From Treponema sp. (lineage in GTDB: Bacteria > Spirochaetota > Spirochaetia > Treponematales > Breznakiellaceae): 64,000 nt of DNA. The DNA is taken from positions 1-64,000 of the forward strand of contig WRKT01000009.1 of assembly GCA_009777995.1 (NCBI GenBank), read 5' to 3'. Below are positions 55,093 to 63,970 of the stretch, in pieces. The first letter of the stretch is position 1. Each line of letters opens with the position of its first letter. Position numbers and translations under genes: made by a program. The notes below the pieces were generated by a model, which was not told the DNA's origin, made no database searches, and saw only the letters and a program-made list of their open reading frames with translations.

Positions 55093-55556
55093 GCTCGCCT
55101 CGCTTTCCCGCTTATCTCATCAATATGAACCCTATAAACCATCGTTTTCTCAATCATCCCCCCGACATATTCATCAAATGCACTCATATGATCAGGGGTA
55201 AAGCGCTCGCTTATCAGCCTTAGTGCGCGTAACTTCTCTTCCCTGTCTGTGACCTCTGTGGCAGTGCCGTTTATCACAGCCGACTCATAAAAAAGAGAGA
55301 AATCTCCGGGGTAAGGTTTTACCTCCCCCACACAGGAGATGCAGACACGGTTTGAATGGTTCAGGTTATCAACCTTATGTCCCTCATAAGCGCAGTGGAA
55401 GTAGAGGTGATCTCCATCACGGGCAATGGAAAGGGGTATACAATAGGGGCTCCCGTCGGGATTTATTGTAGCCATTATTGAAAATGCGCACTTATCCACG
55501 ACTGCAAGGGCCTCATCTCGAGGTATTTCCCTGTCTTTTCTTCGCATAGGTTTCAT
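55089..55556 (-). CDS. NimA/PPOX-family flavin protein
   Basis: The 155-residue protein has the split-barrel order of 5-nitroimidazole-reductase-like proteins: a helix with PRDEALAVVDKCAF, then TINPDGSPYCIPLSIARDG, YFHCAYEGHKVDNL and RVCISCVGEV. Members bind FMN or heme; some inactivate nitroimidazoles. Its last codons are part of the 31-base repeat, and it is translationally coupled to the beta-helix lipoprotein gene. Two promoters overlap in the space to the divergent BMP gene. Confidence 0.86.
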   Translation of the reverse strand: MKPMRRKDREIPRDEALAVVDKCAFSIMATINPDGSPYCIPLSIARDGDHLYFHCAYEGHKVDNLNHSNRVCISCVGEVKPYPGDFSLFYESAVINGTATEVTDREEKLRALRLISERFTPDHMSAFDEYVGGMIEKTMVYRVHIDEISGKARRA

Positions 55557-55570
55557 AATTTTATATTAGC

Positions 55571-55612
55571 ATAATAAGGCACCTTGCACAGTAGACCAAA
55601 ACTCTGTATTAT
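55571..55612. promoter_or_regulatory. Overlapping divergent promoters
   Basis: On the plus strand TTGCAC (55584-55589) and TATTAT (55607-55612) are 17 bases apart and serve the BMP gene. On the minus strand TTGGTC (55599-55594) and TATTAT (55576-55571) are also 17 bases apart and serve the NimA-like gene. They share bases 55584-55599, so polymerase cannot use both at once. Confidence 0.55.
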
Positions 55613-55650
55613 GAACAGTGAAATTACAAACCATTCCAGGAGGAATTTTA

Positions 55651-56757
55651 ATGAGAAAACTCGTATTTTGTCTTGTGTTGTGCGGTATAATTGCCGTTTC
55701 AGCTTTTGCGGGCGGGGGCAGGCAGGCCACCCCCGGCGCAGCCGACAGACCCACGGTCATGCTCTTGACCGATGCCACAGGTATTGATGACAGGTCCTTT
55801 AACGCCGCCGCTTGGCGCGGGATCCTCGAATTCTACGGCGACACTTGGGCAAACCAGAGGGGAAGGGGCACCTATTATCAGGTCGTTACCGCTCAGACCC
55901 AGGACATGTATATCCCCAACCTGCGTCAGGCAACTGATGAAGCCCACGACTTAATCGTCACAACCGGCTTCACCTGGGCCGATGCTCTTGGGACAGTAGC
56001 TGCACAGAATCCGCGTCAGAACTATATGATCGTAGACGTTGACTGGGTAGTCCACCCGAACGTAATGCAGGCAACCTTTGCAGAGCATGAAGGCTCCTTC
56101 CTTGTGGGAGTTGCCGCTGCCCTTAAGGCCCAGGCTGATGGTATTGCCAACCCCCGCTTCGGCTTTATCGGTGGGGTGCCCGGCTCGGTTATCACGAGGT
56201 TCCACGTAGGCTATGTCCAGGGAGTCCTCGCAGTCCTACCGAATGCCCAATTCGTTGACTATTACGCGAACGACTGGGGAAGACCTGACCTTGCAAGGGC
56301 CCAGGCAATGAACTGGTATGATGCAGGTGTCTATGCCATATTCTCGGCAGCAGGCGGAACCGGAAATGGTACCATCGCCCAGGCAAGAGAATATCGTCTT
56401 GCAGGCAGGAATGTATGGGCCATCGGGGTAGATTCTGATCAGCATGAAGAAGGGATTTACTCAGGCACAAATTCTGCGGTTCTCACCTCAATGCTAAAGC
56501 GTGTAGAAGCCAGCGTGCTCTATGCCCTAAGGGCTCTTGAAAGTAATAATTTCTCCGGCAGGCATATCACCTTTGGTCTTGCAGATGAAGGCGTAGGTTT
56601 TGCAACAACCAACTCGGCACTGACCCCTGCTATCGTCACTCAGGTGAATCAGTATAGGGACAGGATTATTTCCGGCCAGATTAGGGTTGCCCCCACTTAT
56701 GCACAGGCAAGACAATTGCCGGGCTTCCCACAGAATCTTCAGGCAAGAGATGATTAA
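55651..56757 (+). CDS. BMP-family (PnrA-like) nucleoside-binding protein
   Basis: The 368-residue protein has a signal peptide ending at Phe-Ala before a Gly run, without a lipobox at that point, unlike the lipoprotein form seen in some treponemes. The mature part begins with TVMLLTDATGIDDRSFNAAA, typical of the BMP family, and has a DxDW-type strand. It should bind purine nucleosides for the ABC importer encoded next. The ATG at 55651 has AGGAGG seven bases upstream. A strong terminator-like hairpin follows. Confidence 0.92.
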   Translation: MRKLVFCLVLCGIIAVSAFAGGGRQATPGAADRPTVMLLTDATGIDDRSFNAAAWRGILEFYGDTWANQRGRGTYYQVVTAQTQDMYIPNLRQATDEAHDLIVTTGFTWADALGTVAAQNPRQNYMIVDVDWVVHPNVMQATFAEHEGSFLVGVAAALKAQADGIANPRFGFIGGVPGSVITRFHVGYVQGVLAVLPNAQFVDYYANDWGRPDLARAQAMNWYDAGVYAIFSAAGGTGNGTIAQAREYRLAGRNVWAIGVDSDQHEEGIYSGTNSAVLTSMLKRVEASVLYALRALESNNFSGRHITFGLADEGVGFATTNSALTPAIVTQVNQYRDRIISGQIRVAPTYAQARQLPGFPQNLQARDD

Positions 56758-56793
56758 TTGTGAGCAATTAAAAATGCATAGCTCGTGATTTTC

Positions 56794-56834
56794 AAAGCGC
56801 CCTTTTGCCCCATCGAGGGCTTGGGCGCTTTTTT
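56794..56834 (+). terminator. Intrinsic terminator or attenuator after the BMP gene
   Basis: AAAGCGCCC (56794-56802) pairs with GGGCGCTTT (56823-56831), with an inner GCCC/GGGC stem around CATCGA, and six T follow. It lies between the BMP gene and its transporter genes, so it would let the binding protein be made in excess over the ATPase and permeases. Confidence 0.85.
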
Positions 56835-56846
56835 AATGGAGTTCTT

Positions 56847-58370
56847 ATGTCAAAAACTGCAATAGAGATGCTGGAAATCACCAAGGTTTTCCCGGGCATC
56901 ATCGCCAATGACAAGGTTAATTTACTTGTTGAAGAAGGCGAAATACACGCACTTTTGGGTGAAAACGGTGCAGGTAAATCAACACTTATGTCCATCCTCT
57001 TCGGTCTCTACGAGGCTGATGGGGGGATCATCAAGATCCATGGAAAAGAAGTGAAGATAAATAATCCGAATGATGCCACAGCCTTGAAGATAGGAATGGT
57101 TCATCAGCATTTTAAATTGGTACACAGCTTTACAGTAACCGAGAACATCGTACTTGGTCTTGAGCCTTCTAAAAATCTTGGCAATCTTGATCTAAAGATA
57201 GCCGAAAAAAGGGTTGCAGAGCTTTCTGCCACCTACGGGCTTAGTGTAGACCCGAAGGCAGTGGTAGAAAATATAACAGTCGGTATGCAGCAGAGGGTTG
57301 AAATTTTAAAGATACTTTACCGCGATGCGGACATTCTTATTTTTGATGAGCCGACTGCTGTTCTTACACCCCAGGAAATCGATGAGCTTCTTTCGATATT
57401 CAGACGCCTTAAGGCAGAGGGAAAAACAATAGTTTTTATCACCCATAAGCTAAGGGAAATAAAGGCTGTTGCAGATCGTTGTACTGTTCTTAGGCGAGGT
57501 AAATATATCGATACTGTTGATGTTGCAAAATGCAGCGAAAGAGACCTTGCCGAGAAAATGGTAGGCCGTACAGTTAATTTTAAGATTGATAAAAAACCTG
57601 CTCAAAAGGGTGAACTTGTTTTAAGTATTCAAGATCTTACGGTAATAGATTCCCGCGGGCTCCCTGCAGTAAAGGACCTTTCGCTTGATGTTTATTCAGG
57701 TGAGATTGTGGGTGTTGCAGGGATTGACGGTAACGGTCAGTCAGAACTTATTGCAGCAATTTCGGGGTTGATGCCTGCAAAGGCAGGAAAGATTCTTCTT
57801 AAAAACAGGGATATAACCCCGGACAGCATAAGGGTCCGCAATGAGAGCGGCATGGGATTAGTCCCTGAAGATCGGCACAAGCACGGCCTTGTTCTTGACT
57901 TCCGTGTTGACGAAAACCTGATCTTAAAAAAGTATCATAATGAACCATATACAAATAAAACCGGTTTTCTCCAGTTCCCGATTATACGAAAGCATGCAGA
58001 AGAATTAATTAAAGACTTTGACATTAGGGCAGGAAACGGACCTGCCACCCTTGCAAGATCGATGTCGGGGGGAAATCAGCAGAAGGTGGTCATTGCCCGC
58101 GAGATTGACCTCTCACCTGATCTGCTCATTGTTGCCCAGCCAACGAGGGGCCTTGATGTCGGGGCAATCGAATATATTCACAGCAGGATTGTCCGTGAAA
58201 GGGATAAGGGAAGGGCAGTACTCCTTGTTTCGTTCGAGCTTGACGAGATACTTGGTCTTTGCGACAGGATTGCCGCAATTTCCAAGGGCCAGATCGTGGG
58301 CATTGTCGATGCGGAAAATGCCGACGAGCGCAAGATTGGCGCAATGATGGGAGGGGTAGCAAGCGCATGA
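56847..58370 (+). CDS. Nucleoside ABC transporter ATP-binding protein (two NBDs)
   Basis: The 507-residue protein carries two nucleotide-binding domains, as in the RbsA/YufO type. The first has GENGAGKSTLM (Walker A), QQRVEILKIL and a DEPTAVLTP Walker B; the second has a degenerate GIDGNGQSELI, then SGGNQQKVVIARE. The start is the ATG at 56847 with GGAG upstream; an in-frame extension to 56805 crosses the terminator. Its end overlaps the first permease by four bases. Confidence 0.95.
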   Translation: MSKTAIEMLEITKVFPGIIANDKVNLLVEEGEIHALLGENGAGKSTLMSILFGLYEADGGIIKIHGKEVKINNPNDATALKIGMVHQHFKLVHSFTVTENIVLGLEPSKNLGNLDLKIAEKRVAELSATYGLSVDPKAVVENITVGMQQRVEILKILYRDADILIFDEPTAVLTPQEIDELLSIFRRLKAEGKTIVFITHKLREIKAVADRCTVLRRGKYIDTVDVAKCSERDLAEKMVGRTVNFKIDKKPAQKGELVLSIQDLTVIDSRGLPAVKDLSLDVYSGEIVGVAGIDGNGQSELIAAISGLMPAKAGKILLKNRDITPDSIRVRNESGMGLVPEDRHKHGLVLDFRVDENLILKKYHNEPYTNKTGFLQFPIIRKHAEELIKDFDIRAGNGPATLARSMSGGNQQKVVIAREIDLSPDLLIVAQPTRGLDVGAIEYIHSRIVRERDKGRAVLLVSFELDEILGLCDRIAAISKGQIVGIVDAENADERKIGAMMGGVASA

Positions 58371-59485
58371 AAGATAAAATACTTGAAGTTTTTACCAAAT
58401 CCGGAGGGCTTGTATCTGCTGTCGTTGTACTTTTAGGCTTTCTTGTCGGCACCTTGCTCGTCGTAATAGTCGGGCGAGACCCCGGGGGCATGTACTCGGC
58501 AATTTTACAAAGTGTGTCGGGCTTTTCGATTCATCCGAGAACCGGCCTTTGGGTCTGGAATGTCAGGCATATAGGCGAATGGATAACTTCCTCCCTGCCC
58601 CTAATCCTCTGCGGTCTTTCCATGGGCTTCGCTGCAAGGACAGGGCTCTTTAATATCGGAGCAGAAGGTCAATATGTGATGGGCCTTACTGCAGCCCAGT
58701 TTGCAGCATTTTACTTCCCGCATATTCCGGGCCTTCACGCCATTTATGCAGTCTTCCTTGCAGTTCTTGCAGGTGCAATCTGGGGCGGCATTGTCGGCTT
58801 CCTCAAGGCAAGGTATAAGGTTTCTGAAGTTGTGGCTACGATAATGATGAACTATATCGCCCTTTTCCTCTCGCGTATTTTAACGGTGAGAATACCCGGG
58901 ACTAGCACCTTTAGAACACCGGATTTTCCCGAAAGTGCAAGGCTCACCAGCACCTTCATGGAAACCATCACGAACCATTCCCGCCTAAACCACGGATTAT
59001 TCCTTGTTATTGGCGCAATTCTCTTCTATTGGATAGTCATGGAGAAAACAAGTCTTGGCTATTCTCTTCGTGCCACAGGCTTCAATAGGGAAGCGGCACG
59101 CTACGGCGGCATTGGTGTTAATAAGAACATCACCACGGCGATGGCCATTGCAGGGGCTTTCGCGGGTCTTGCAGGTGCAGTTGTTGCGCTGGGCAGCTTT
59201 ACCCACGGCAGGGTTTTAGCGGGGCAGGACGGCTTCGGCTTCGACGGCATTGCTGTTGCCCTTGTAGGCAACAGCAATGCCTTTGGCATCGCGTTAGCCG
59301 GCCTTCTTTTCGGAATGCTCAGATCGGCCCAGCCGCTTATGCAGGCAAGAAATATTCCCAGAGAGATTACTGTCATTATTATGGGATTAATTGTCGTCTT
59401 TATTTCTCTTAGAGCGGGAGTTAAGTTATTAATCGAATGGCAGATGAAAGAGAAGGCACGCAAAGGAGGAACAGGTAATGCTTGA
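58367..59485 (+). CDS. Nucleoside ABC transporter permease 1
   Basis: The 372-residue protein has about nine membrane segments and the BPD-type motif region NIGAEGQYVMG and VSEVVATIMMNYIALF, typical of YufP/NupB permeases. The ATG at 58367 overlaps the ATPase stop (ATGA). It forms a heterodimeric channel with the next permease. Confidence 0.93.
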   Translation: MKDKILEVFTKSGGLVSAVVVLLGFLVGTLLVVIVGRDPGGMYSAILQSVSGFSIHPRTGLWVWNVRHIGEWITSSLPLILCGLSMGFAARTGLFNIGAEGQYVMGLTAAQFAAFYFPHIPGLHAIYAVFLAVLAGAIWGGIVGFLKARYKVSEVVATIMMNYIALFLSRILTVRIPGTSTFRTPDFPESARLTSTFMETITNHSRLNHGLFLVIGAILFYWIVMEKTSLGYSLRATGFNREAARYGGIGVNKNITTAMAIAGAFAGLAGAVVALGSFTHGRVLAGQDGFGFDGIAVALVGNSNAFGIALAGLLFGMLRSAQPLMQARNIPREITVIIMGLIVVFISLRAGVKLLIEWQMKEKARKGGTGNA

Positions 59486-60392
59486 TGTATTAGAAACTCT
59501 TTATCGCATGATTCCCTCAACCGTAATGATGACAGCCCCCATCCTTCTTGCGGCCCTCGGCGGTCTTATCTGTGAGAGGGCAGGTGTTGTAAACATAGCC
59601 CTCGAAGGGCTGATGGTGATCGGTGCAATGGCTGCTGCCACTACGCAGGTGCTTCTTGAAAACAGCATTGCCCTATCCATACCCTTAGCGCTCATTATTT
59701 CCGCCGCCCTCGGCTGCCTTTTTTCCCTTATCCACGCCTTTGCTTCAATTACACTCAGGGCAGATCAGATAATATCGGGTACGGGCATAAACCTTCTCTC
59801 CCTCGGGATCACAGTCTTTTTCTGCCAGCTCCTTTGGCAGTCTGACCGCAGCTTAAACTTCCGCATGGGAATGACGATTGGGTTTGGCAGGGTTCACCCC
59901 TCAGCATGGATTGCCATGGGTCTCCTTGGCCTCTTCACATTCCTGCTCTATAAGCGTCCTTGGGGCCTTAGACTTAGGGCAGCAGGGGAGCATCCACAGG
60001 CCCTTGCTTCGGCAGGTGTTGATGTTATTAAGATTCGTTATACGGCAGTATTAATTTCAGGAGCTCTTGCAGGGCTTGCGGGTGCCTGTGTCGTCCTTAC
60101 CCAGGACATTCAGTTCACTGTTACAACGATAAACGGCAAGGGCTTTATCGCACTTGCAGCCGTCTCTTTTGGAAGGTGGCTGCCCCTTGGCATTTTAGGT
60201 TCGTCATTACTCTTCGGCTTCTCTTCAGCCCTTGCTGTTAACATCGTTAACATCGAAAGGCTTAGGGTTCTGCCTTCAGAGTTTTTCAGCATGATGCCTT
60301 TTTTGATTACCCTGTTAACACTTGTCATCTTCAGCGGAAAGGACTATGCACCAAAGGCGGTTGGTCAGCCCTATGATAAGGGAAAGGGATAG
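59478..60392 (+). CDS. Nucleoside ABC transporter permease 2
   Basis: The 304-residue protein has about eight membrane segments with ERAGVVNIALEGLMVIGAM and ADQIISGTGINLLSLG, typical of YufQ/NupC-type permeases. It overlaps permease 1 by eight bases. It completes the importer; the last gene ends six bases before the convergent phosphatidyltransferase stop. Confidence 0.93.
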   Translation: MLDVLETLYRMIPSTVMMTAPILLAALGGLICERAGVVNIALEGLMVIGAMAAATTQVLLENSIALSIPLALIISAALGCLFSLIHAFASITLRADQIISGTGINLLSLGITVFFCQLLWQSDRSLNFRMGMTIGFGRVHPSAWIAMGLLGLFTFLLYKRPWGLRLRAAGEHPQALASAGVDVIKIRYTAVLISGALAGLAGACVVLTQDIQFTVTTINGKGFIALAAVSFGRWLPLGILGSSLLFGFSSALAVNIVNIERLRVLPSEFFSMMPFLITLLTLVIFSGKDYAPKAVGQPYDKGKG

Positions 60393-60398
60393 CGACGA

Positions 60399-61040
60399 CT
60401 ACTTGTTATTCGCGGGTTTCTTAAGTTCGTACTTTTGAAACCCGTGGCCCTTAAAGTCAACATCATATTTGGCGGCACGAGCGCAGTAAATTATTTCGTC
60501 AACAGCTCCGTAAATGCTTATGGAAACGAGTAAAACGATTGACCACAATGGCACATCGCGCATGAAAGCCCAGAATCCGACACCAATATAACAGCCGACT
60601 GCAAAGGTCTTTTGCGGATATGAGTGAAGCATGTTTGGTATGCCATGGAATATTTTTGCATAAAGATTCATGCTTAGCTTATTTGCTGCGCAAAAAATCA
60701 ATAAACCGACATAGACCCTTGTTATGACATCGGTGAGGTTGTCACTTGCAAAGACAGTGAAGACTGTCGCAGCTCCTATTACAAGAAGCACAGTGTCGCT
60801 AAAGGCGTCAAGAAAAGCCCCAAGCTCACTCTTTGCATTAAGTCTGCGGGCAAGGGTCCCGTCAAGTGAATCAGTAAAAACCAAAAACAGGTAAACTATT
60901 AACCAAATCCAGGGAACCCGCTCAAAGCTTCCAATATCTCTTTCATAGTGCATTAATAAAAGCAGCGAGAAAGAACCTATAAGACGAATAATCGAAGCTA
61001 TATTCGGTAAATGCTTTTTAATACCTGTGGCTTTCTCCAT
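60399..61040 (-). CDS. CDP-alcohol phosphatidyltransferase, paralogue of 50549-51208
   Basis: The 213-residue protein has the motif DSLDGTLARRLNAKSELG followed by LDAFSD, with the same Asp set as the other copy, and ends in KGHGFQKYELKK. Overall similarity to 50549-51208 is plain along the whole length. One of the pair may make a different head group. The ATG at 61040 has GGAG upstream. It may form a minus-strand unit with the QueG-like gene. Confidence 0.88.
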   Translation of the reverse strand: MEKATGIKKHLPNIASIIRLIGSFSLLLLMHYERDIGSFERVPWIWLIVYLFLVFTDSLDGTLARRLNAKSELGAFLDAFSDTVLLVIGAATVFTVFASDNLTDVITRVYVGLLIFCAANKLSMNLYAKIFHGIPNMLHSYPQKTFAVGCYIGVGFWAFMRDVPLWSIVLLVSISIYGAVDEIIYCARAAKYDVDFKGHGFQKYELKKPANNK

Positions 61041-61060
61041 AATTTTTAACTCCGTTTAAC

Positions 61061-62074
61061 TTAAATTAAAAGTTTTTCAATGCCCCATTGGGCGATTTCC
61101 CGTATCCTCTGATCCCCATGATTTGCATGTTCTTTAATAATAGAGTGATATTTTTTATCACTTGAGTTAATCATGGCTCTAAGAGCATTACGCTTCCATT
61201 GCCATAAATTATCCTTACCCATATACCAGAACCGGGGGTTCACAGTATTCTGATATGTTTCCTCATCCATTCCGATTATGCGATCCGGTGTCAGGTATTC
61301 TTCAAACTCACTTAATAGGGGGTAATCTTCAGACCCGTTAAACTTGTCCTTATTAAATGGACAACTATCCTGGCATACATCGCAGCCGTAAAGCCATGAT
61401 CCCATCCGGGAAAGAGTATCTTTATTAATACTAGTTTGTTCAAAGCATGTAAGATGGGTAATACATCTGCTCCTATCCATTGAAAAAGCGTTCGACAGGG
61501 CATTTGTGGGGCATGAAGAAACGCAGTTTTGACATTCATCATTACAGGAAGACAGTGCAATGTCCTCTTCAATACTATCGTATTCAAGCTCTTTATCTAC
61601 AACTCGGGCATTAATCCAGACATAGGAGCCGTGCTTTAAATCATAGAAAAAATTATTACGGCCAATTTTACCGAGGCCTGCCTTTGCAGCAGCAAGTCTT
61701 ACGGGAACGCCACTGGGGAGGATTTTGATCCCCTTGAGTTTTAGCCAGTCTTCAAATAACGCATTTTTCTGCTGCTCCCGGCTATAAGAAACCCTTGGAT
61801 CCATTTGATATACCTTTCCTATCACATTATTCAAGGAAGCAGGCACCTTATACATATTATGGCGCTGAGTGAAGACAATAATAGACTTTGCATCATCACC
61901 TTGTTTAACAATATTGAATAAAGACTCATGCAATTTTGCAGAATTGGGGAAGGATTTTATCCTTTTATCCAGATTTTCCTTATAATCATCGAATATATTT
62001 GCCTTTATTACCCCGCATGCTAGAAATCCGAGTTCATTCGCTTTTTCCTTTATTTGCTTTGATGATATTTTCAT
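61061..62074 (-). CDS. QueG-like double [4Fe-4S] protein
   Basis: The 337-residue protein has a cobalamin-type N-terminal domain and two Cys sets near residue 180-250: CNDECQNCVSSCPTNAL and MDRSRCITHLTCFE, then YGCDVCQDSCPFNKDK. The HEAT-like C-terminus (NHGDQRIREIAQWGIEKLL) also fits epoxyqueuosine reductase. QueG makes queuosine from epoxyqueuosine in tRNA. Other reductases of this fold exist, so the exact substrate is not fixed. The ATG at 62074 has GAGGAG upstream and overlaps the MBL stop by four bases. Confidence 0.8.
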   Translation of the reverse strand: MKISSKQIKEKANELGFLACGVIKANIFDDYKENLDKRIKSFPNSAKLHESLFNIVKQGDDAKSIIVFTQRHNMYKVPASLNNVIGKVYQMDPRVSYSREQQKNALFEDWLKLKGIKILPSGVPVRLAAAKAGLGKIGRNNFFYDLKHGSYVWINARVVDKELEYDSIEEDIALSSCNDECQNCVSSCPTNALSNAFSMDRSRCITHLTCFEQTSINKDTLSRMGSWLYGCDVCQDSCPFNKDKFNGSEDYPLLSEFEEYLTPDRIIGMDEETYQNTVNPRFWYMGKDNLWQWKRNALRAMINSSDKKYHSIIKEHANHGDQRIREIAQWGIEKLLI

Positions 62075-62697
62075 TTCGGTGCTCCTCTTGGAGAAAGCTC
62101 CGGGTTACTCAAGATTTCTTCCCTAATTGTTGACGGAGGCCCATGGCCCGGCAAAACAATAATATCTTCGTTCATTGAAAGGAGCTGCTTTAGGCTTTCA
62201 AAGATCTGCTCCTCATTCCCGCCGGGAAGGTCAGTGCGGCCATAGTCGCCCTTGAACATTGTGTCCCCGGTGAAAAGAGCCCCTGCTTCCTCGTCGAAAA
62301 AGGCAACACAGCCCTGAGTATGTCCCGGGATATGCATTACCTTTAAGGGGCCAAAAACATCGCCCTCATCAAAAAGAATATCCGGTTTAACTCCCTTTAG
62401 ATGGTGAACATCACCCTTATGAATGCCAACTTTAGGCTCAGCAGGGCCGAAAATACCGCTTTTTACTGCTTTTAGCAGCTCAGGGAGTGCCGTAATATGA
62501 TCATAATGCCCGTGGGTCGCGAAAATGTACTCAGGAACCAGGTTCAGCTCCTTTAAACGAGCAATAATCAAGTCGACTCTGTCACCCGGGTCAATTACGA
62601 AGCAGGGCCGGGCTCCGGTTCCCACGGGGCCGGGAGCATACAACCAACAGTTTGTTTCTATGGGCCCGACAACTATGCATTCAATCTTCTTTTCCAT
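62071..62697 (-). CDS. Metallo-beta-lactamase-fold hydrolase (glyoxalase II-like)
   Basis: The 208-residue protein contains FATHGHYDHITALPELL (the HxHxDH zinc motif with a Tyr before Asp), PGHTQGCVAFF, LFTGDTMFKG and VLPGHGP, the blocks of the hydroxyacylglutathione-hydrolase-like group. The exact thioester substrate is unknown. The ATG at 62697 lacks a Shine-Dalgarno; a TATACT-like box lies six bases before it, so it may be leaderless. A longer frame to 62736 is less likely. Confidence 0.9.
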   Translation of the reverse strand: MEKKIECIVVGPIETNCWLYAPGPVGTGARPCFVIDPGDRVDLIIARLKELNLVPEYIFATHGHYDHITALPELLKAVKSGIFGPAEPKVGIHKGDVHHLKGVKPDILFDEGDVFGPLKVMHIPGHTQGCVAFFDEEAGALFTGDTMFKGDYGRTDLPGGNEEQIFESLKQLLSMNEDIIVLPGHGPPSTIREEILSNPELSPRGAPK

Positions 62698-62703
62698 TAG
62701 AAC

Positions 62704-62774
62704 AGTATACATGATGTTGCATTTAAAAACCACCAAGCTATAATCTTGTTGTTTTCTAATATAGAGGGTATATT
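62704..62774. promoter_or_regulatory. Divergent promoters of MBL and FIST genes
   Basis: On the plus strand TTGTTG (62746-62751), 17 bases and TATATT (62769-62774) precede the FIST gene, which has TAGGAG just before its ATG at 62795. On the minus strand TATACT (62709-62704) ends six bases from the MBL start; no good -35 box was found for it. Confidence 0.5.
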
Positions 62775-62794
62775 CTTATATAGGAGATAATATC

Positions 62795-63952
62795 ATGATT
62801 AAAATGATAACCGCTTATACAGAAGAAGTTGATGAGATTGAAGACGGCATAGCCGAACTTCTTGGGCAGTTAGATACAAGTGCGCTTAAGAAAAATAGTG
62901 TGGGTATGGTAACCTGTCATCTCGATTTCGTTAATTCCGGGTTTGTCGAAGCACTTTCGAGTAAGCTTCCCTTCCCCTTTATTGGTATGACTACCCTTGC
63001 AAGTGCGAATAAATACGGACAGAGCATGTATGCCCTGTCTCTTACTGTCCTAACAAGTGATGATATCACTTTTGAAACTTGTATAAGTAATGCCTTGAAT
63101 GCCACAAATTATAAGGAAGAAATAAAAGCTGCTTATTCAAATTCTGCAAAGAAACTCCCTTCTGAGCCCTCAATGATTTTATCGTTCTTTCCTTTTATTA
63201 AGGAGGTTGATGGCGCTCTTATGCATAAGAGCCTTGATGAAATTTGCGGCGGTATTCCTTTTTGGGGAAGTCTTGGATGCAATGTGGATGGGAGCTTTGA
63301 GAACTGCGCAATTTTCCACACAGGCAAAGTGAATAAGGCAGGGCTTGCAATGATACTTGTCCATGGACCTATAGAACCTGTCTTTGTTGATGTATCACTG
63401 CCTTCCGAAAAGATAGGGAAAACCCGCGGGCAGATAACCAAGTCCGAAGGCAGTATACTTATGGAGATAAACGGTATTCCTGCACAGAAGTACCTTGAGA
63501 CTCTTGGAATTATCGTAAGTGAGGGCGCTCCAATAATTACCCCGCTTATGGTCTATTACGAGGGAAGTGCCGAGCCTGTTGCCCTTGGAATGTATGCAGT
63601 AAATAAGGACGGCAGCTTCCTATGCGGAGGCGAAATGCCTGTTGGAGCCTTCATCGCCATCGGTGAAATTACAGGTGACGGCATCCTTTCCTCCACCGAA
63701 GAAGGTATAGACAAGATCTTAAATTCGGGTAAGAGGAACGGGGTATTGTTTTTACCCTGTATCAGCCGTTATCTGATGCTAGCGCCAAATCAAACAGATG
63801 AGTTGGCACTTATGATTAGGAAAATGGAGAACGGAAATATTATGCCCTTTATGATTGGTTATTCGGGCGGGGAGCTTTGCCCCGTTCCGGATGAGAAAGG
63901 GATACTAAGAAACCGCTTCCATAATTATACCTTTACAGCTTGTGTTTTTTAG
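62795..63952 (+). CDS. FIST-domain sensor protein
   Basis: The 385-residue soluble protein has a FIST N-terminal domain (SVGMVTCHLDFVNSGFVEAL, LPFPFIGMTTLAS, WGSLGCNVDG) and a FIST-C domain ending in PFMIGYSGGELCPV. FIST proteins bind small ligands and pair with kinases, chemotaxis proteins or cyclases. The partner may be the gene that begins beyond 63970. It is distantly like the FIST-like protein at 19618-20580. Confidence 0.9.
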   Translation: MIKMITAYTEEVDEIEDGIAELLGQLDTSALKKNSVGMVTCHLDFVNSGFVEALSSKLPFPFIGMTTLASANKYGQSMYALSLTVLTSDDITFETCISNALNATNYKEEIKAAYSNSAKKLPSEPSMILSFFPFIKEVDGALMHKSLDEICGGIPFWGSLGCNVDGSFENCAIFHTGKVNKAGLAMILVHGPIEPVFVDVSLPSEKIGKTRGQITKSEGSILMEINGIPAQKYLETLGIIVSEGAPIITPLMVYYEGSAEPVALGMYAVNKDGSFLCGGEMPVGAFIAIGEITGDGILSSTEEGIDKILNSGKRNGVLFLPCISRYLMLAPNQTDELALMIRKMENGNIMPFMIGYSGGELCPVPDEKGILRNRFHNYTFTACVF

Positions 63953-63970
63953 GGGTTAACAGAAAAGCAG

